DNA of 64,000 nt from Streptomyces lydicus (GCF_004125265.1 NZ_RDTE01000003.1:62001-126000); one strand, 5' to 3'; shown: positions 24,168 to 33,779, counted from the stretch's first letter. Numbers and translations are program-made. The notes: generated from the letters alone by a model not told the origin.

Positions 24168-25781
24168 GTGGCGAGTGTCCGTGAAGCCACCATCGATCTG
24201 CTCAGGAAGCACGAGCTGAACACATGGTTCGGCAACCCGGGCTCCTCCGAACTGACCCTGCTGGAGGAATTCCCCAGCGACTTCCGCTATCTCCTGGGTT
24301 TGCAGGAAATGGTGCCGGTCGGCATGGCCGACGGTTTTTCGCAGGTCACGGGACGTCCCGCGCTGGTGATGGTGCACACCGCGCCCGGCCTCGGCAACGC
24401 CGTGGGCGCCCTGTACAACGCCTACCTGAACAAGACGCCGCTCATTGTCATCGCAGGCAACCAGCGTCGTGTCATGCAGAATCAGAAATGCCTCCTGACC
24501 AACGAGGACGCCGTCCTGGTCCCGCGTCCGTTTGTCAAATGGTCCGCCGAGCCAGCCCTCGCGAGCGAGGTACCCGCGGTCCTCGCCCGCGCCATCCACG
24601 TCGCGATGTCCCCGCCCACCGGACCGGTCTTCGTCTCCGTACCGATGGACGACATGCACTATGAACTCAACGACACTCAAGTCGCGGAGATCGAGGTAAT
24701 CCGGAACCGCGAGATCACCCACGCCGGAGGGTTCCGAAAAGACCTGGCGAAGAAAATCGCCGGTCAGCTCTCCGCCGCGAAGTCACCCGCTTTCGTCGTC
24801 CACGGCGACCTGGAGCACGCCGGGGCCTGGGACCCGTTCGTGAAGCTGGCCGAACGCAGCAAGGCCGCCGTGTGGACGGCGCCGCTCCCGGGCCTGTCCG
24901 GGTTCCCGGAGAACCACCCTCTGTACCAGGGCCTGCTCCCGCCCGGCGCCGGCTGGATCTCCGAAGAGCTGAAGGGCCACGACCTCGTCGTGGCCCTGGG
25001 CGGCCCGGTCTTCCGCTACTACCCCTACATCCCCGGCCCGTATCTGCCCGAGGGCACCTCCCTCGTCCACATCACGAGCGACCCGGACGAAGCCGCCCGC
25101 GCACCCGTCGGCGACGCCTACGTGGCGGACGTCCGGGCCGCGGTGGAAGCCGTGCTGGCCGAGACCTCCGAATCGTCGCGCACCGCCCCCCAGGCCCGCC
25201 CCGGCGTACCGCATCCGGAACGGGCCGAAGCCCCGATGCAGGCAGCGGACCTGTGGACGGCCGTCGGCCACGCCGCCCCGGCGGATGCCCTGTTCGTGAC
25301 CGAGGCCGGTTCCAACGAAATCCCGATCACGTCATTCGTACGGCCCGGCGCTTCCCTTTCCCACATGTCCGCGGTCGGCGGGGGCCTCGGATTCGGGCTG
25401 CCCGCCGCTGTCGGCGCCCAACTCGCCGCCCCGGACCGCCCGGTGCTCGCCCTCATGGGCGACGGGTCGATGCACTACGCGATCACGTCCCTGTGGACCG
25501 CGGCCCGCTACAAGATCCCCCTGACGATCGTCGTCTCCTCCAACGAGGAATACGGCGTCCTCAAGCAGTTCGCCGACATCGAGAGCACCACCGGCGTCCC
25601 CGGACTGGACCTGCCCGGGCTCAACATCGTGGCCACCGCCGCGAGTTACGGCATCGACGCCCACGAAGCCACCGACACCGACCAGGTCGCCGAGATGCTC
25701 CGCGCCGGAGTCGCCGACCGGGAACGCCCGACCCTCATCAACGTCCGGACGAACAAGGCCAAGAAGGTCGCCCCACGGTGA
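24168..25781 (+). CDS. mdlC: ThDP-dependent decarboxylase, benzoylformate decarboxylase-like
   Basis: 537 aa from the GTG at 24168 (AAGGGG at 24156-24161). Residues 22-26 are GNPGS (Ser26), Glu47 is the cofactor-activating Glu, and His70 lies in VHTAPGLGNAVGAL; all match benzoylformate decarboxylase numbering. The C-terminal cofactor loop GDGSMHYAITSLWTAARYKI with VVSSNEEYG is present. The position of the second active-site His (His281 in the Pseudomonas enzyme, in an FRYHQY context as I recall it) is Tyr here (VFRYYPYIPG). It would decarboxylate a 2-oxo acid such as benzoylformate to an aldehyde, but the changed residue warns that the substrate or activity may differ. Confidence 0.82.
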   Translation: MASVREATIDLLRKHELNTWFGNPGSSELTLLEEFPSDFRYLLGLQEMVPVGMADGFSQVTGRPALVMVHTAPGLGNAVGALYNAYLNKTPLIVIAGNQRRVMQNQKCLLTNEDAVLVPRPFVKWSAEPALASEVPAVLARAIHVAMSPPTGPVFVSVPMDDMHYELNDTQVAEIEVIRNREITHAGGFRKDLAKKIAGQLSAAKSPAFVVHGDLEHAGAWDPFVKLAERSKAAVWTAPLPGLSGFPENHPLYQGLLPPGAGWISEELKGHDLVVALGGPVFRYYPYIPGPYLPEGTSLVHITSDPDEAARAPVGDAYVADVRAAVEAVLAETSESSRTAPQARPGVPHPERAEAPMQAADLWTAVGHAAPADALFVTEAGSNEIPITSFVRPGASLSHMSAVGGGLGFGLPAAVGAQLAAPDRPVLALMGDGSMHYAITSLWTAARYKIPLTIVVSSNEEYGVLKQFADIESTTGVPGLDLPGLNIVATAASYGIDAHEATDTDQVAEMLRAGVADRERPTLINVRTNKAKKVAPR

Positions 25782-25867
25782 CCTGAGCCCGCCCGCCGGG
25801 GCCACGCAGGTGCTCCGTACCGGGTGCATGGCGTCCACGGTGACGAGCTGTCCCTGCATCCGGTGCA

Positions 25868-26272
25868 TCAGGCCCTGGCGATGTTCCTGCCCGGCATCGG
25901 CTCCGCGAGCGCTGTCCGCCATCCGGGGGCGCCGAAGGCGTCCGCGAAGTACTGCGTCTCGTGCACGACATGCCCATGGGCGAATTCCATGATGCTCACC
26001 GAGCGGCTGGGCACTCCGTCGTAGGTGATGACGCACTCGCTGACCCACAGGTCCCCGCCGCCGACAATCCGGTGGACGGTGAAATGCCGGCCGGCGGGGT
26101 GCCCGCCACGTTGCGCCGAGATCGTCGTGCGGCCCCGGAATCGTTCACCTGACTGGGGATAGTCGAGGATCGCGTCCGCGGCGTAGATGGCGTGCTCGGC
26201 TTCGGTGTCTCCATGTTCCGATGCCCGCCAGTGTTCCTCGATCGCGGCCCTGGTGCGGACGTCAGGATCCAT
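25868..26272 (-). CDS. SnoaL-like (nuclear transport factor 2 fold) protein
   Basis: A 134-aa cone-shaped alpha+beta barrel protein of the SnoaL-like group. EEHWRASEHGDTEAEHAIYA is the N-terminal helix, followed by DAILDYPQSGERFRGRTTI, ITYDGVPSRSVSIMEFAHGHVVHETQYFADAF. Members are small isomerases, hydrolases or cyclases, or non-catalytic. It is convergent with the decarboxylase gene and upstream neighbours on the same strand are an SDR and a DJ-1 protein. Confidence 0.8.
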   Translation of the reverse strand: MDPDVRTRAAIEEHWRASEHGDTEAEHAIYAADAILDYPQSGERFRGRTTISAQRGGHPAGRHFTVHRIVGGGDLWVSECVITYDGVPSRSVSIMEFAHGHVVHETQYFADAFGAPGWRTALAEPMPGRNIARA

Positions 26273-26325
26273 CGCATTGTCCCTTCCGCACGCGGCCGAA
26301 GCGCGCCGGGGCGTGCGTATTCCCT

Positions 26326-27084
26326 TCAGCGGCCGGCGCTCTGGCCGCCGTCCACATGCAGGACCTCGCCGGTGACGAAGGACGCCTGCTCCAGGTACAG
26401 GATGGCCTGGACGACGTCGTCGACCTCTTCCATCCGCCCGAGTGGATGGCGGGCCACGAGTTCGGGCGTCACCTCCGGATTCATCGGCGTGTGGACGACG
26501 CCGAGCGAGACGGTGTTCACGCGGATGCCGTGCCCCGCGAATTCGATCGCCAACTCCTTCGTGACCGCGTTCAGCCCGCCCTTGGTCAGCGACGCGAGCG
26601 CGCAGGGCACCTGTGAATTCGGCTGGTCGACCAAGGAGGTCGAAATGTTCACGAGGTGACCGCCGCCCTCGTCGCGGGAGAGCATCGCGCCGATGGCACT
26701 GCGCGAGACGTTGAAGAAGCCGCGCAGGTTCACTCCGACGATCAGGTCGAAGTCCTTGTCCGTGTAGTCGGTGAACGGCTTGCCGATGTAGACACCGGCA
26801 CTGTTGACCACGGTGTCGATCCGACCGAACCTGTCCATCGCCGCACCTGTGATCCGCTCGCCGACACCGGACTCCGTCAGATCGCCGCAGCAGGCGAGCA
26901 CCTGCGGATCATCGGAATCCGGCATGGAGCGGCTGGTGGCCACGACCGCGTACCCGAGGCCGCGGTAGGCGGTGACGATGGCCGAGCCGATGCCCCCGTC
27001 GGCACCGGTGATGATCGCGACCTTCGGACCCGGCTTGTGCATGCGGGCACGCGCCTGGGCCGGATCGCTCCGGGACGGTTTCAC
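26326..27084 (-). CDS. SDR-family oxidoreductase lacking the usual catalytic Tyr
   Basis: 252 aa from a GTG at 27084 that overlaps the DJ-1 gene stop by 4 nt (GTGA). An internal ATG at 27042 is an alternative. The Rossmann motif AIITGADGGIGSAIV, the NSAG motif (VVNSAGVYIG) and C-terminal ITGEVLHVDGGQSA-like end (FVTGEVLHVDGGQSA) are normal. In place of YxxxK the sequence reads CALASLTKGGLNAVTK: the Lys is present but the Tyr position is Ala. I recall other SDRs with this ALASLTK motif, so it may be a subfamily trait rather than a mutation. Catalysis by the classical mechanism is doubtful. Confidence 0.8.
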   Translation of the reverse strand: MKPSRSDPAQARARMHKPGPKVAIITGADGGIGSAIVTAYRGLGYAVVATSRSMPDSDDPQVLACCGDLTESGVGERITGAAMDRFGRIDTVVNSAGVYIGKPFTDYTDKDFDLIVGVNLRGFFNVSRSAIGAMLSRDEGGGHLVNISTSLVDQPNSQVPCALASLTKGGLNAVTKELAIEFAGHGIRVNTVSLGVVHTPMNPEVTPELVARHPLGRMEEVDDVVQAILYLEQASFVTGEVLHVDGGQSAGR

Positions 27085-27776
27085 TCGAGGATTTCCAGCA
27101 TTCGGTTGCCCAGGACCGCGGCCGAGGCCGGGTTCTGCCCGGTGACCAGGTTGCGGTCCTCGACCATGTACGGCTCCCACATCGGGCCGCGGCTGAAGTT
27201 GACCCCGACCTTCTCCTGCACATCGGTCTCCAACAGCCATGGCGCCCTGGAGGCCAGCCCGACGCCCTCCTCCTCCTCATTGGTGAAGCATGTGACGTTG
27301 AAGCCCTTGAACGGCGAATCGCCGTGGACTCTGGTCGCCAGCATCGAGGCGGGGGCGTGACAGACGATGAACAGCGGGCTGCCCGAGGTCAGCTGCCGCG
27401 TCAGCAGCCGTCCGGCATCGGCGTCCCAGGCCAGGTCCGACATGGGACCGTGACCGCCTGGCAGGTACACCGCGTCGTAGTCCTCGAGGCGGACGTCCGA
27501 CAGCCGCAGCGGCCGGCGCATCACCTCCGCGGAACGGATCACGGCCTCCAGTTCCAGGGCGCTGTCGTTTCCGCCGACCAACTCGGGGCGCAGGCTCATC
27601 ATGTCGACGGTCGGGATCACGCCGTTCGGGGTCGCGACGACGACCTCGTGACCGGCGTCCGTCAAGATCTTGTACGGGTTCGCGAACTCCTCGGCCCAGT
27701 AGCCCGTCGCATGCCTCGTGCCGTCCTTCAGCACCCAGTAGCTGGCACCGCTCACGATGAAAAGCACCTGGGCCAT
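27081..27776 (-). CDS. DJ-1/PfpI (HSP31-like) class I glutamine amidotransferase-fold protein
   Basis: 231 aa starting at 27776, with AGGGG about 9 nt upstream. The nucleophile elbow is FIVCHAPASML with Cys139, and PGGHGPMSDLAWD supplies the usual Glu/His region. GASYWVLKDGTRHATGYWAEE and NPYKILTDAGHEVVVATPNG place it with HSP31-type glyoxalase III/deglycase or chaperone proteins. The stop overlaps the SDR start by 4 nt, so the two are one transcription unit. Confidence 0.87.
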   Translation of the reverse strand: MAQVLFIVSGASYWVLKDGTRHATGYWAEEFANPYKILTDAGHEVVVATPNGVIPTVDMMSLRPELVGGNDSALELEAVIRSAEVMRRPLRLSDVRLEDYDAVYLPGGHGPMSDLAWDADAGRLLTRQLTSGSPLFIVCHAPASMLATRVHGDSPFKGFNVTCFTNEEEEGVGLASRAPWLLETDVQEKVGVNFSRGPMWEPYMVEDRNLVTGQNPASAAVLGNRMLEILE

Positions 27777-28156
27777 GGCAAAGATCCCCTCTCGCACGCG
27801 CATACGCGTTCGCGGGACGACCAGTGACACCACTCGCCGCCAACAACCCTCCCTCGCCTGCCACTCTAGGCGTATATGCGACGATTCGCCGCTTCGGCGT
27901 ATTTCTGCGCGAGCGCGGGATCGACTTCACCTCGCTGCACGAGATCCTGGACACCACCGCCTCGACCACTTCTCACCCTGCCAACAGGATGAGCGCCCGA
28001 TGAGCGCCCTCTCCCCTCCGCTTCATCCTCTGCGCCCCTGCCCCGCCGCCAGGCCCGGGGCGGCGAGCGGAGCAGCGGTATGACCCCGGGGGCCGTGCAG
28101 CCCTGGGCCCATCCGTCTCCCGGCCGGTGCGCCCGCGTCCTCCGGGGGACGGTGTG
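27777..28156. other. Intergenic region with a 59-codon unassigned frame
   Basis: 380 bp between the DJ-1 gene start and the end of the Tat-type hydrolase gene on the same strand. A GTG-started plus-strand frame (27824-28003) reads VYATIRRFGVFLRERGIDFT and then SLHEILDTTAS. It could be a relic of a larger protein, since it ends abruptly and has no clear ribosome site. I cannot assign it. Confidence 0.3.
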
Positions 28157-29239
28157 TCACTTGGCGGGCTTCCGCTCGGGTGCGCCGAAATTGTCGACGT
28201 CCACCACGGCCTGCGCGAATGCTGCCGGGGCTTCCTGTGGCACGTTGTGGCCGATGCCTTTCAGAGTGCGGTGCGCGTATCGGCCGGTGAACTTGTCTCG
28301 ATAGGACGAGCCGCCGCCCGCAGGCGTGAAGGGATCGGTCTCGCCGTCAAGCGCAATCGTGGGCACGGTGATGACAGGGGCTTTGGCCAGTCGATTTTCG
28401 AGGCCGTCGTACTGTGGGTCGCCCTTGGCCAGGCTCAGCCGCCAGCGATAATTGTGGATCACGATGCTGACGTAATCGGGATTGCTGAATGCTGCCGCGG
28501 TCCGGTCGAATGTGGCAGCATCAAAATTCCAGGTCGGGGAGTTGAACTTCCAGATCAATTTCGCCAGGTCATGCCGGTTCCGCTCCAGGCCTAGCCGGCC
28601 TCGTTCCGTGGCGAAGTAGAACTGATACCACCACGCCCACTCTGCTTTCGGCGGCAACGGCTTCTTATTGGCTTCACGGTTCGTGATCAAATAGCCGGTC
28701 ACGGAGACCAAGCCCTTGACCCGCTCCGGCCAGAGTGCCGCGATGATGTCCGCGGTTCGCGCTCCCCAGTCGTAGCCGGCGAAGATCGCCTTGTCGATCC
28801 GCAAGGCGTCCAGCATCGCGATGATATCGAGAGCGAATACCGACTGCTGTGCGTTCCGGAACGTCTTGTTCGAAAGAAAACGCGTCGTTCCGTGGCCGCG
28901 CAGATACGGGACGATGACGCGGTAGCCCTGCGCCGCCAGCAAAGGCGCGACAGCGGCATAGCTGTGAATGTCGTAGGGCCAGCCGTGCAGCAGAATGACC
29001 ACGGGGCCGCGGGCCGGGCCGGCTTCAGCATATCCGACATTCAGAACGCCTGCCCTGACCTGTTTCAATGAGCCGAAAGGAGATTCCTTTCCCGGCTCTT
29101 TTCTTCCCTGGCCGATCGTCGGCGGAAACTGATTGTCGTCATGGGGCACGACCTTTGAGCACGCCCAGGAAAGGCCGGCCGCCGAAGCCACGGCCGCTCC
29201 CGTACCGAGGGCCCTTCCGAAGGTTCGCCTGCTGATCAT
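28157..29239 (-). CDS. Exported epoxide-hydrolase-like alpha/beta hydrolase with Tat signal
   Basis: 360 aa from the ATG at 29239 (GGGAGG 6 nt upstream). The N-terminus SRRTFGRALGTGAAV is a twin-arginine signal; it ends at LSWAC, so Cys27 could be lipidated. The alpha/beta hydrolase core has HGWPYD (85-90), the nucleophile elbow GYDWGARTA with Asp157, LDGETDPFTP and GIGHNVPQEAP with the catalytic His. An Asp nucleophile and the HGWP loop point to an epoxide hydrolase or haloalkane-dehalogenase relative. Base use is distinctly more A/T than in the neighbours (many AAT, AAA and TTA-like codons), suggesting recent acquisition, perhaps from a proteobacterium. Confidence 0.82.
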   Translation of the reverse strand: MISRRTFGRALGTGAAVASAAGLSWACSKVVPHDDNQFPPTIGQGRKEPGKESPFGSLKQVRAGVLNVGYAEAGPARGPVVILLHGWPYDIHSYAAVAPLLAAQGYRVIVPYLRGHGTTRFLSNKTFRNAQQSVFALDIIAMLDALRIDKAIFAGYDWGARTADIIAALWPERVKGLVSVTGYLITNREANKKPLPPKAEWAWWYQFYFATERGRLGLERNRHDLAKLIWKFNSPTWNFDAATFDRTAAAFSNPDYVSIVIHNYRWRLSLAKGDPQYDGLENRLAKAPVITVPTIALDGETDPFTPAGGGSSYRDKFTGRYAHRTLKGIGHNVPQEAPAAFAQAVVDVDNFGAPERKPAK

Positions 29240-29585
29240 CTGACACCTCCCGTGAAGCCGTGGCCGCCGGGCACCCGGAGCCGCCCTTGACGAATGCGCG
29301 AAATCCCTGCCCGCTCCGGCACCCGTCACCTCGCCGATCGCAGGAATGCCAGGCCATCGGCCGAAGGCTGCGTGCCTGCGAACGGCGTCCGTGGATGACA
29401 CCTGGCGTTGGGCATTCCGCGACACGGGCCGAAGGCAACGGAGCGTCCGGCCGTCAGGCGGCAGGCTCCCGTCCCGGCCGCCCTCTGCTCCCCATGCCCG
29501 GCGCCCGCAGGCTCGTCCGACTTGGGCTGGAACAGGGCCGGCGGCGCCCGGACTCGCCTGCCACTCCTGAACTTTTTCGGGTTGA

Positions 29586-30347
29586 TCAGCGGGAAAGGAG
29601 TTGCTGGCCGCCATCGATGTCGTATGTGCCGCCGGTGAGCGCGTCGTTGCACATGAGGTGTACGGCGAGGGCGGCGACGTCCGCCGGGCCGACGACCCGT
29701 CGGATAGGAAGGGTGGCGCGCAGCTCCTCGCGCCGGGCGTCGAGCTGATCGCCCAGGAGCGAGGCGGACAGGGAGGTGTCGACGAAGCCGGCGGCGATGA
29801 GGTTCACCCGGATTGGTGCCAGTTCGAGCGCCAGGTTGGCGGTGAGGGCGGGCAGCGCGGCCGTGAGGGCGGAGACGACCGTCATGCCGACACCAGGGCG
29901 CCGGCCACCGGTGCCGCCCATGAACACCAGCGTGCCTCCGGCTCGGACCTTGTCCCGGCTGTAGAGGGCGACACCGAGGGTCAGGGCGAGCCGCTGTCCG
30001 AACTCACGGCGGGCAGCCTCAAGATCCATACCGGACAGGGGCCGGTAGGAAGGGCTGCCGGCCGTTACCATCACGTGGTCGACCGGCCCGGGCAGATCGT
30101 GAAAGAACTGCCGCAGACCGTCGTTGTCGGTCGCATCGAACGCCGCCGTGCTGAGCGGGTGCAGTTCGTCCGCGGCCTCTTCCAGCCGTTCGGGGTTGCG
30201 ACCGGCCAGGACCAGCCTTCCGCCGCCTTCCCGTACCTGGCGGGCGGTTTCGAGTCCGATGCCCGCGCTGCCGCCGATCACCACGACGGTCTGATCGGCG
30301 AGATCGGGCCGACGAGGGGTGCCGGGATCGCTGGTTGCGGTAGTCAT
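29586..30347 (-). CDS. SDR-fold protein without YxxxK
   Basis: 253 aa. The cofactor motif VVVIGGSAGIGLETARQV and the C-terminal TGGTYDIDGGQQLL are classical SDR. In the region that should hold SxnYxxxK the sequence is MGGTGGRRPGVGMTVVSALTAALPAL, with neither Tyr nor Lys. This matches a group of Streptomyces SDRs I recall with the same GGTGGRRPG segment. It may bind NAD(P) without being a standard alcohol dehydrogenase. It is the second SDR in 4 kb without the catalytic Tyr. It stands alone; the upstream 316 bp hold nothing recognised. Confidence 0.78.
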   Translation of the reverse strand: MTTATSDPGTPRRPDLADQTVVVIGGSAGIGLETARQVREGGGRLVLAGRNPERLEEAADELHPLSTAAFDATDNDGLRQFFHDLPGPVDHVMVTAGSPSYRPLSGMDLEAARREFGQRLALTLGVALYSRDKVRAGGTLVFMGGTGGRRPGVGMTVVSALTAALPALTANLALELAPIRVNLIAAGFVDTSLSASLLGDQLDARREELRATLPIRRVVGPADVAALAVHLMCNDALTGGTYDIDGGQQLLSR

Positions 30348-30663
30348 GACGATGCGCCCCGCTCAGAACCTGTCGCGATGGGCGGCGGTTCGCCGCCCGT
30401 CGCTCGTGCCTCCGGATATCGGTTTCTGCTCCTATCGTCGCGCTTGCGGCCGTTGATCACCTGTCAGCCGGATCTCGGGGTCGAAGCCGATGAGGTGAGG
30501 GGCAGGTCCGGGTCGATCGGGGCTCCCCTGAGGCGATCTCCTTGCCGAGATCATCAAGTGTCGACGCATCGCAGACCACCGGTCCGCCCCGTGCTGCACA
30601 GGTGCGAGCCGGCGCAAAAAGGGCGACCGTGGTGTCAGCACCCGAGTTCGAACGGAGGGCGCG
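30348..30663. other. Divergent intergenic region
   Basis: 316 bp between the SDR-fold gene and the divergent FAD oxidoreductase gene. No gene or clear operator was found; GGAGGG at 30654-30659 is the ribosome binding site of the FAD enzyme. Confidence 0.4.
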
Positions 30664-32031
30664 ATGAGTGGCACCGGCACGATCAATGACTTCGACGTGA
30701 TCGTGCTCGGCGGCGGCGCTCCGGGCGAGCACACCGCCGGCGCGCTCGCCGAGGGGGGCCTGGGCGTCGCGGTCGTGGAGCGCGACCTGGTCGGCGGCGA
30801 ATGCTCCTACTGGGCGTGCATTCCCTCGAAGTCGCTGCTGCGCCCGGCCGAGGCGGTGCAGGGCGCACGTGAGGCGGCGGGAACCGCCGAGGTCGACGTC
30901 CAGGCGGCTCTCGCCTGGCGTGACTACATGGTCTCTGACTACTCCGACGCCGGAGCTGAGCGCTGGCTGGCGGAGAGGGGGATCACGCTGCTACGGGGGC
31001 ACGGCCGCCTGGCAGCCACTGGTGCGGTAGATGTCGACGGGGTGCGCTACACCGCCGAGCACGTCGTACTGGCGAACGGCGCGGACCCCATCGTGCCGCC
31101 GGTTCCCGGCCTGCGGGAACTTGAGGGCGTCTGGAGCACGCGCGAGGCGACCGGTATGAAGGCGGTGCCCCGGCGGTTGATCGTGCTCGGCGGTGGGCCG
31201 GCCGGGCTCGAGCTGGCACAGGTGGTACGTCGCTTCGGCGGCGAGGTGGTTCTCGTGGAAGCCGCTGAACACCTCCTCGCACGCGAGCCCGCGCCCCTGG
31301 GCGAAGCGCTCGGCACTGCCCTGCGCCGCGACGGCATCGACTTCGTCCTCGGCACGCCGGCGACCAAGGCATTCCGCGACGGCGAGGAATTCGTTCTGGG
31401 GTTGGCGGACGGATGGGAGTTGCGCGGCGATCGTCTGCTCGTCGCCACCGGCCGCCGCCCGCGTATCGAGGGGATCGGGCTGGAATCCGTGGGTATCACT
31501 GCGGACAGCCGGGGGATCCCGGTCGATGCGCGCATGCGGGCGGGCGAGCGCTTGTGGGCGGTCGGCGACGTCACGGGCATTTGGCCCCTGACGCACGTCG
31601 GCGAGTACCAGGGCGAGGTCGTTGCCTCGAACATCCTCGGCGAGCCCCGAGAGGCCCATTTCGAGGCGGTCCCACGCGTCACCTATACCGATCCGCAAGC
31701 GGCGGCCGTGGGGACCACCGCAGCCCGGTTCAGCGGAACGGCGTTGCTGACGGAGATCGCCAAGACGGCTGCTTACACGCACTCCTACGCCGAATCAAAC
31801 GGCTTCCTGACACTGCTCAGCGACGGTGAACGGCTGACCGGCGGCTATGCGCTCGGCCCCGACGCCGGGGAGTGGATGCAGCAGGCCACGCTGGCGATTC
31901 GCGCCCGCATTCCCCTTGACGTACTGCGCGACACGATCCAGCCATTCCCCAGTTTCTCGGAGATCTACGCCGCTGCGCTCAAAGCGCTCAGCCGCGATAC
32001 CAAGAGAGCCGGGCGGCCGGTCGAAGCATGA
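30664..32031 (+). CDS. FAD-dependent pyridine nucleotide-disulfide oxidoreductase (lipoamide dehydrogenase-like)
   Basis: 455 aa. FAD site [20 protein letters not shown], redox disulfide [13 protein letters not shown] (Cys47, Cys52), NAD(P) site [20 protein letters not shown], and [20 protein letters not shown]. In the C-terminal interface domain the HxxxxE pair of lipoamide dehydrogenases is not conserved: the sequence is [12 protein letters not shown], with the Glu kept but Gln-Pro-Phe at the His position. The disulfide is intact, so a two-electron NAD(P)H reductase is likely, but lipoamide is an unlikely substrate. The stop lies about 150 nt before the SDR start at 32178. Confidence 0.85.
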   Translation: MSGTGTINDFDVIVLGGGAPGEHTAGALAEGGLGVAVVERDLVGGECSYWACIPSKSLLRPAEAVQGAREAAGTAEVDVQAALAWRDYMVSDYSDAGAERWLAERGITLLRGHGRLAATGAVDVDGVRYTAEHVVLANGADPIVPPVPGLRELEGVWSTREATGMKAVPRRLIVLGGGPAGLELAQVVRRFGGEVVLVEAAEHLLAREPAPLGEALGTALRRDGIDFVLGTPATKAFRDGEEFVLGLADGWELRGDRLLVATGRRPRIEGIGLESVGITADSRGIPVDARMRAGERLWAVGDVTGIWPLTHVGEYQGEVVASNILGEPREAHFEAVPRVTYTDPQAAAVGTTAARFSGTALLTEIAKTAAYTHSYAESNGFLTLLSDGERLTGGYALGPDAGEWMQQATLAIRARIPLDVLRDTIQPFPSFSEIYAAALKALSRDTKRAGRPVEA

Positions 32032-32177
32032 TCTCGGCGTTCACGACGGGCGGCGGCAGTTCTCAGCGCAGGCCGCGTGGCGATGACGCCGCCTCGAACC
32101 GAGGGTCGATACTCACCCCATGCGACCGTCCAGGCGCATTGGGCAATGCTGGAAGCGTGATGCAGGAGGAGATCCCG

Positions 32178-32972
32178 GTGGAGCTGAACCTGGCGGACAA
32201 GGTCGCCGTTGTCACGGGAGGCAGCAAGGGTATCGGCCTGGCGGTCACCGAGGCACTCGGACGTGAGGGCGCGCGCGTCGTGGTGGGCAGCCGCACCGAA
32301 ACGACTGAGCTGGCAGCCCTGCGCAAGCGGTACGACGTCGCCTTCCACCCCGTGGATCTGGCCGACGCCGACGGGGCCGACACACTGGCCCGGGCGGCAG
32401 TGGACCGACATGGCCGGATCGACGTGCTGGTCAACAACGTCGGCGCCACCACCCCGCGCGCCGGCTTCCTCGACGTCGATGACGCGGCCTGGCTGCACGC
32501 GCTCACCATGACCTTCCTGAGCGCGGTGCGCGCCAGCCGTGCGTCGTTGCCACACCTGCTGGCCCACGGCGAGGGCGCGATCGTCACCATCAGCTCGGTC
32601 AACGCCCGGCTGCCGTTCCCCATGGTGGTGGACTATTCAGCGGCCAAAGCCGCCCTGAGCAACCTCACCAAAGCCCTGTCGGAGGAGTTCGCTCCCCGCG
32701 GTGTCCGCGTCAACGCCATCGCACCCGGCCCCGTACGCACCCCGTTCTGGACTGCACCCGGCGCCTTCGCCGATACCGTCGCGGCCGGTGCGGGCGGCAC
32801 CGCACAGGAGGCCCTGGACCAGGTCGTACCCCAGCAGATGGGCATCTCCACCGGACGTATCACCGAACCGCAGGAGGTGGCCGACCTCGCCGTCTTCCTG
32901 GCCTCCCCGCGCGCCGGCAACATCACCGGTGCCGAATTCGTCATCGACGGCGGCCAGATCAAGACCACCTGA
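32178..32972 (+). CDS. SDR-family oxidoreductase (classical)
   Basis: 264 aa from the GTG at 32178, which has AGGAGGAG 8 nt upstream; an ATG at 32160 is possible but lacks a site. VAVVTGGSKGIGLAV is the cofactor motif, NNVGATTP the NNxG motif, TISSVNARLPFPMVVDYSAA then K completes the S-Y-K triad, and GAEFVIDGGQIKTT the usual C-terminus. Unlike the two other SDRs nearby it has a full catalytic set. Substrate unknown. It may be co-transcribed with the FAD enzyme upstream. Confidence 0.88.
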   Translation: MELNLADKVAVVTGGSKGIGLAVTEALGREGARVVVGSRTETTELAALRKRYDVAFHPVDLADADGADTLARAAVDRHGRIDVLVNNVGATTPRAGFLDVDDAAWLHALTMTFLSAVRASRASLPHLLAHGEGAIVTISSVNARLPFPMVVDYSAAKAALSNLTKALSEEFAPRGVRVNAIAPGPVRTPFWTAPGAFADTVAAGAGGTAQEALDQVVPQQMGISTGRITEPQEVADLAVFLASPRAGNITGAEFVIDGGQIKTT

Positions 32973-33157
32973 CTCTGGCTAAGGGCTGTTCCGTGCTGAT
33001 CTCTGGCTTTTGTGTGAGCCAGGGTGCCGCAGGAGGGGGCGCCATCGGGTTGCCGCGTGCAGTAGCTCAGCACGGCCCATCGAGCAGGCGGCGGCTGGCG
33101 GTGCCTCCGGTACTCTGGCGCGGATTCCGACTGGCCGCGAAAGGAACTCCTCACCCC

Positions 33158-33649
33158 ATGGACATCTCCGCCACGTTTCATCTGACCACCCGTGAGTACC
33201 GCGGAGCGATACGGAACTCACCGACCATTCGCGGGATGTTGATCATCTGCGCGCTGATGGTTGTGGTCGGTCTGATCAGCCTGCCGTCGGACCGTCCGGC
33301 GATGATCCCCTTCTGCGTCGGTCTGGGTTTACCCGTGTTCCTGGAGGTGGTCGTCCGCCTCGCGCCTCGCAGATCCGCAGCGCTGTTCGCTGAGCCGTGG
33401 ACGGTGCGTGTCACCGAGGAGACGTTCACTCTGCGAACCGCAGTCAGCAAGGCTGAGATCGGCTGGGATGCATACCGCGAGGCCTGGGAGCGCTCCGGAT
33501 TCTGGTTCGTGCGGCAGATCAGCGGGGCGTCCAGCTTCATCCCGAAACGGGCTCTCGACGATGCTCAGCAGGCCGAGCTCGCCGAATTCTTCGCCCGGCG
33601 GCTGCCTCCGCACAAGATCCGCTGGTACCGTCCTCGCTCCTGGCGATAA
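33158..33649 (+). CDS. YcxB-like small membrane protein
   Basis: 163 aa. Two membrane segments lie at about residues 28-48 (MLIICALMVVVGLISL) and 50-68 (MIPFCVGLGLPVFLEVVV). After them a soluble part reads WTVRVTEETFTLRTAVSKAEIGWDAYREAW and SFIPKRALDDAQQAELAEFF, which is the YcxB-like C-terminal pattern. Function of the family is unknown. It stands alone between an SDR and a degraded locus. Confidence 0.7.
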   Translation: MDISATFHLTTREYRGAIRNSPTIRGMLIICALMVVVGLISLPSDRPAMIPFCVGLGLPVFLEVVVRLAPRRSAALFAEPWTVRVTEETFTLRTAVSKAEIGWDAYREAWERSGFWFVRQISGASSFIPKRALDDAQQAELAEFFARRLPPHKIRWYRPRSWR

Positions 33650-33779
33650 GGCATACGGTTCGGTCCGTGATCCATGGCCCGAACCAGTTTGACGGGACAC
33701 GGAGGCTGCCTGACGACTGGTACCCCCACAGCCTTGATTCCAGCACTTCCCCCGTCCGCGTCCATAATCCGTGGGGGGA

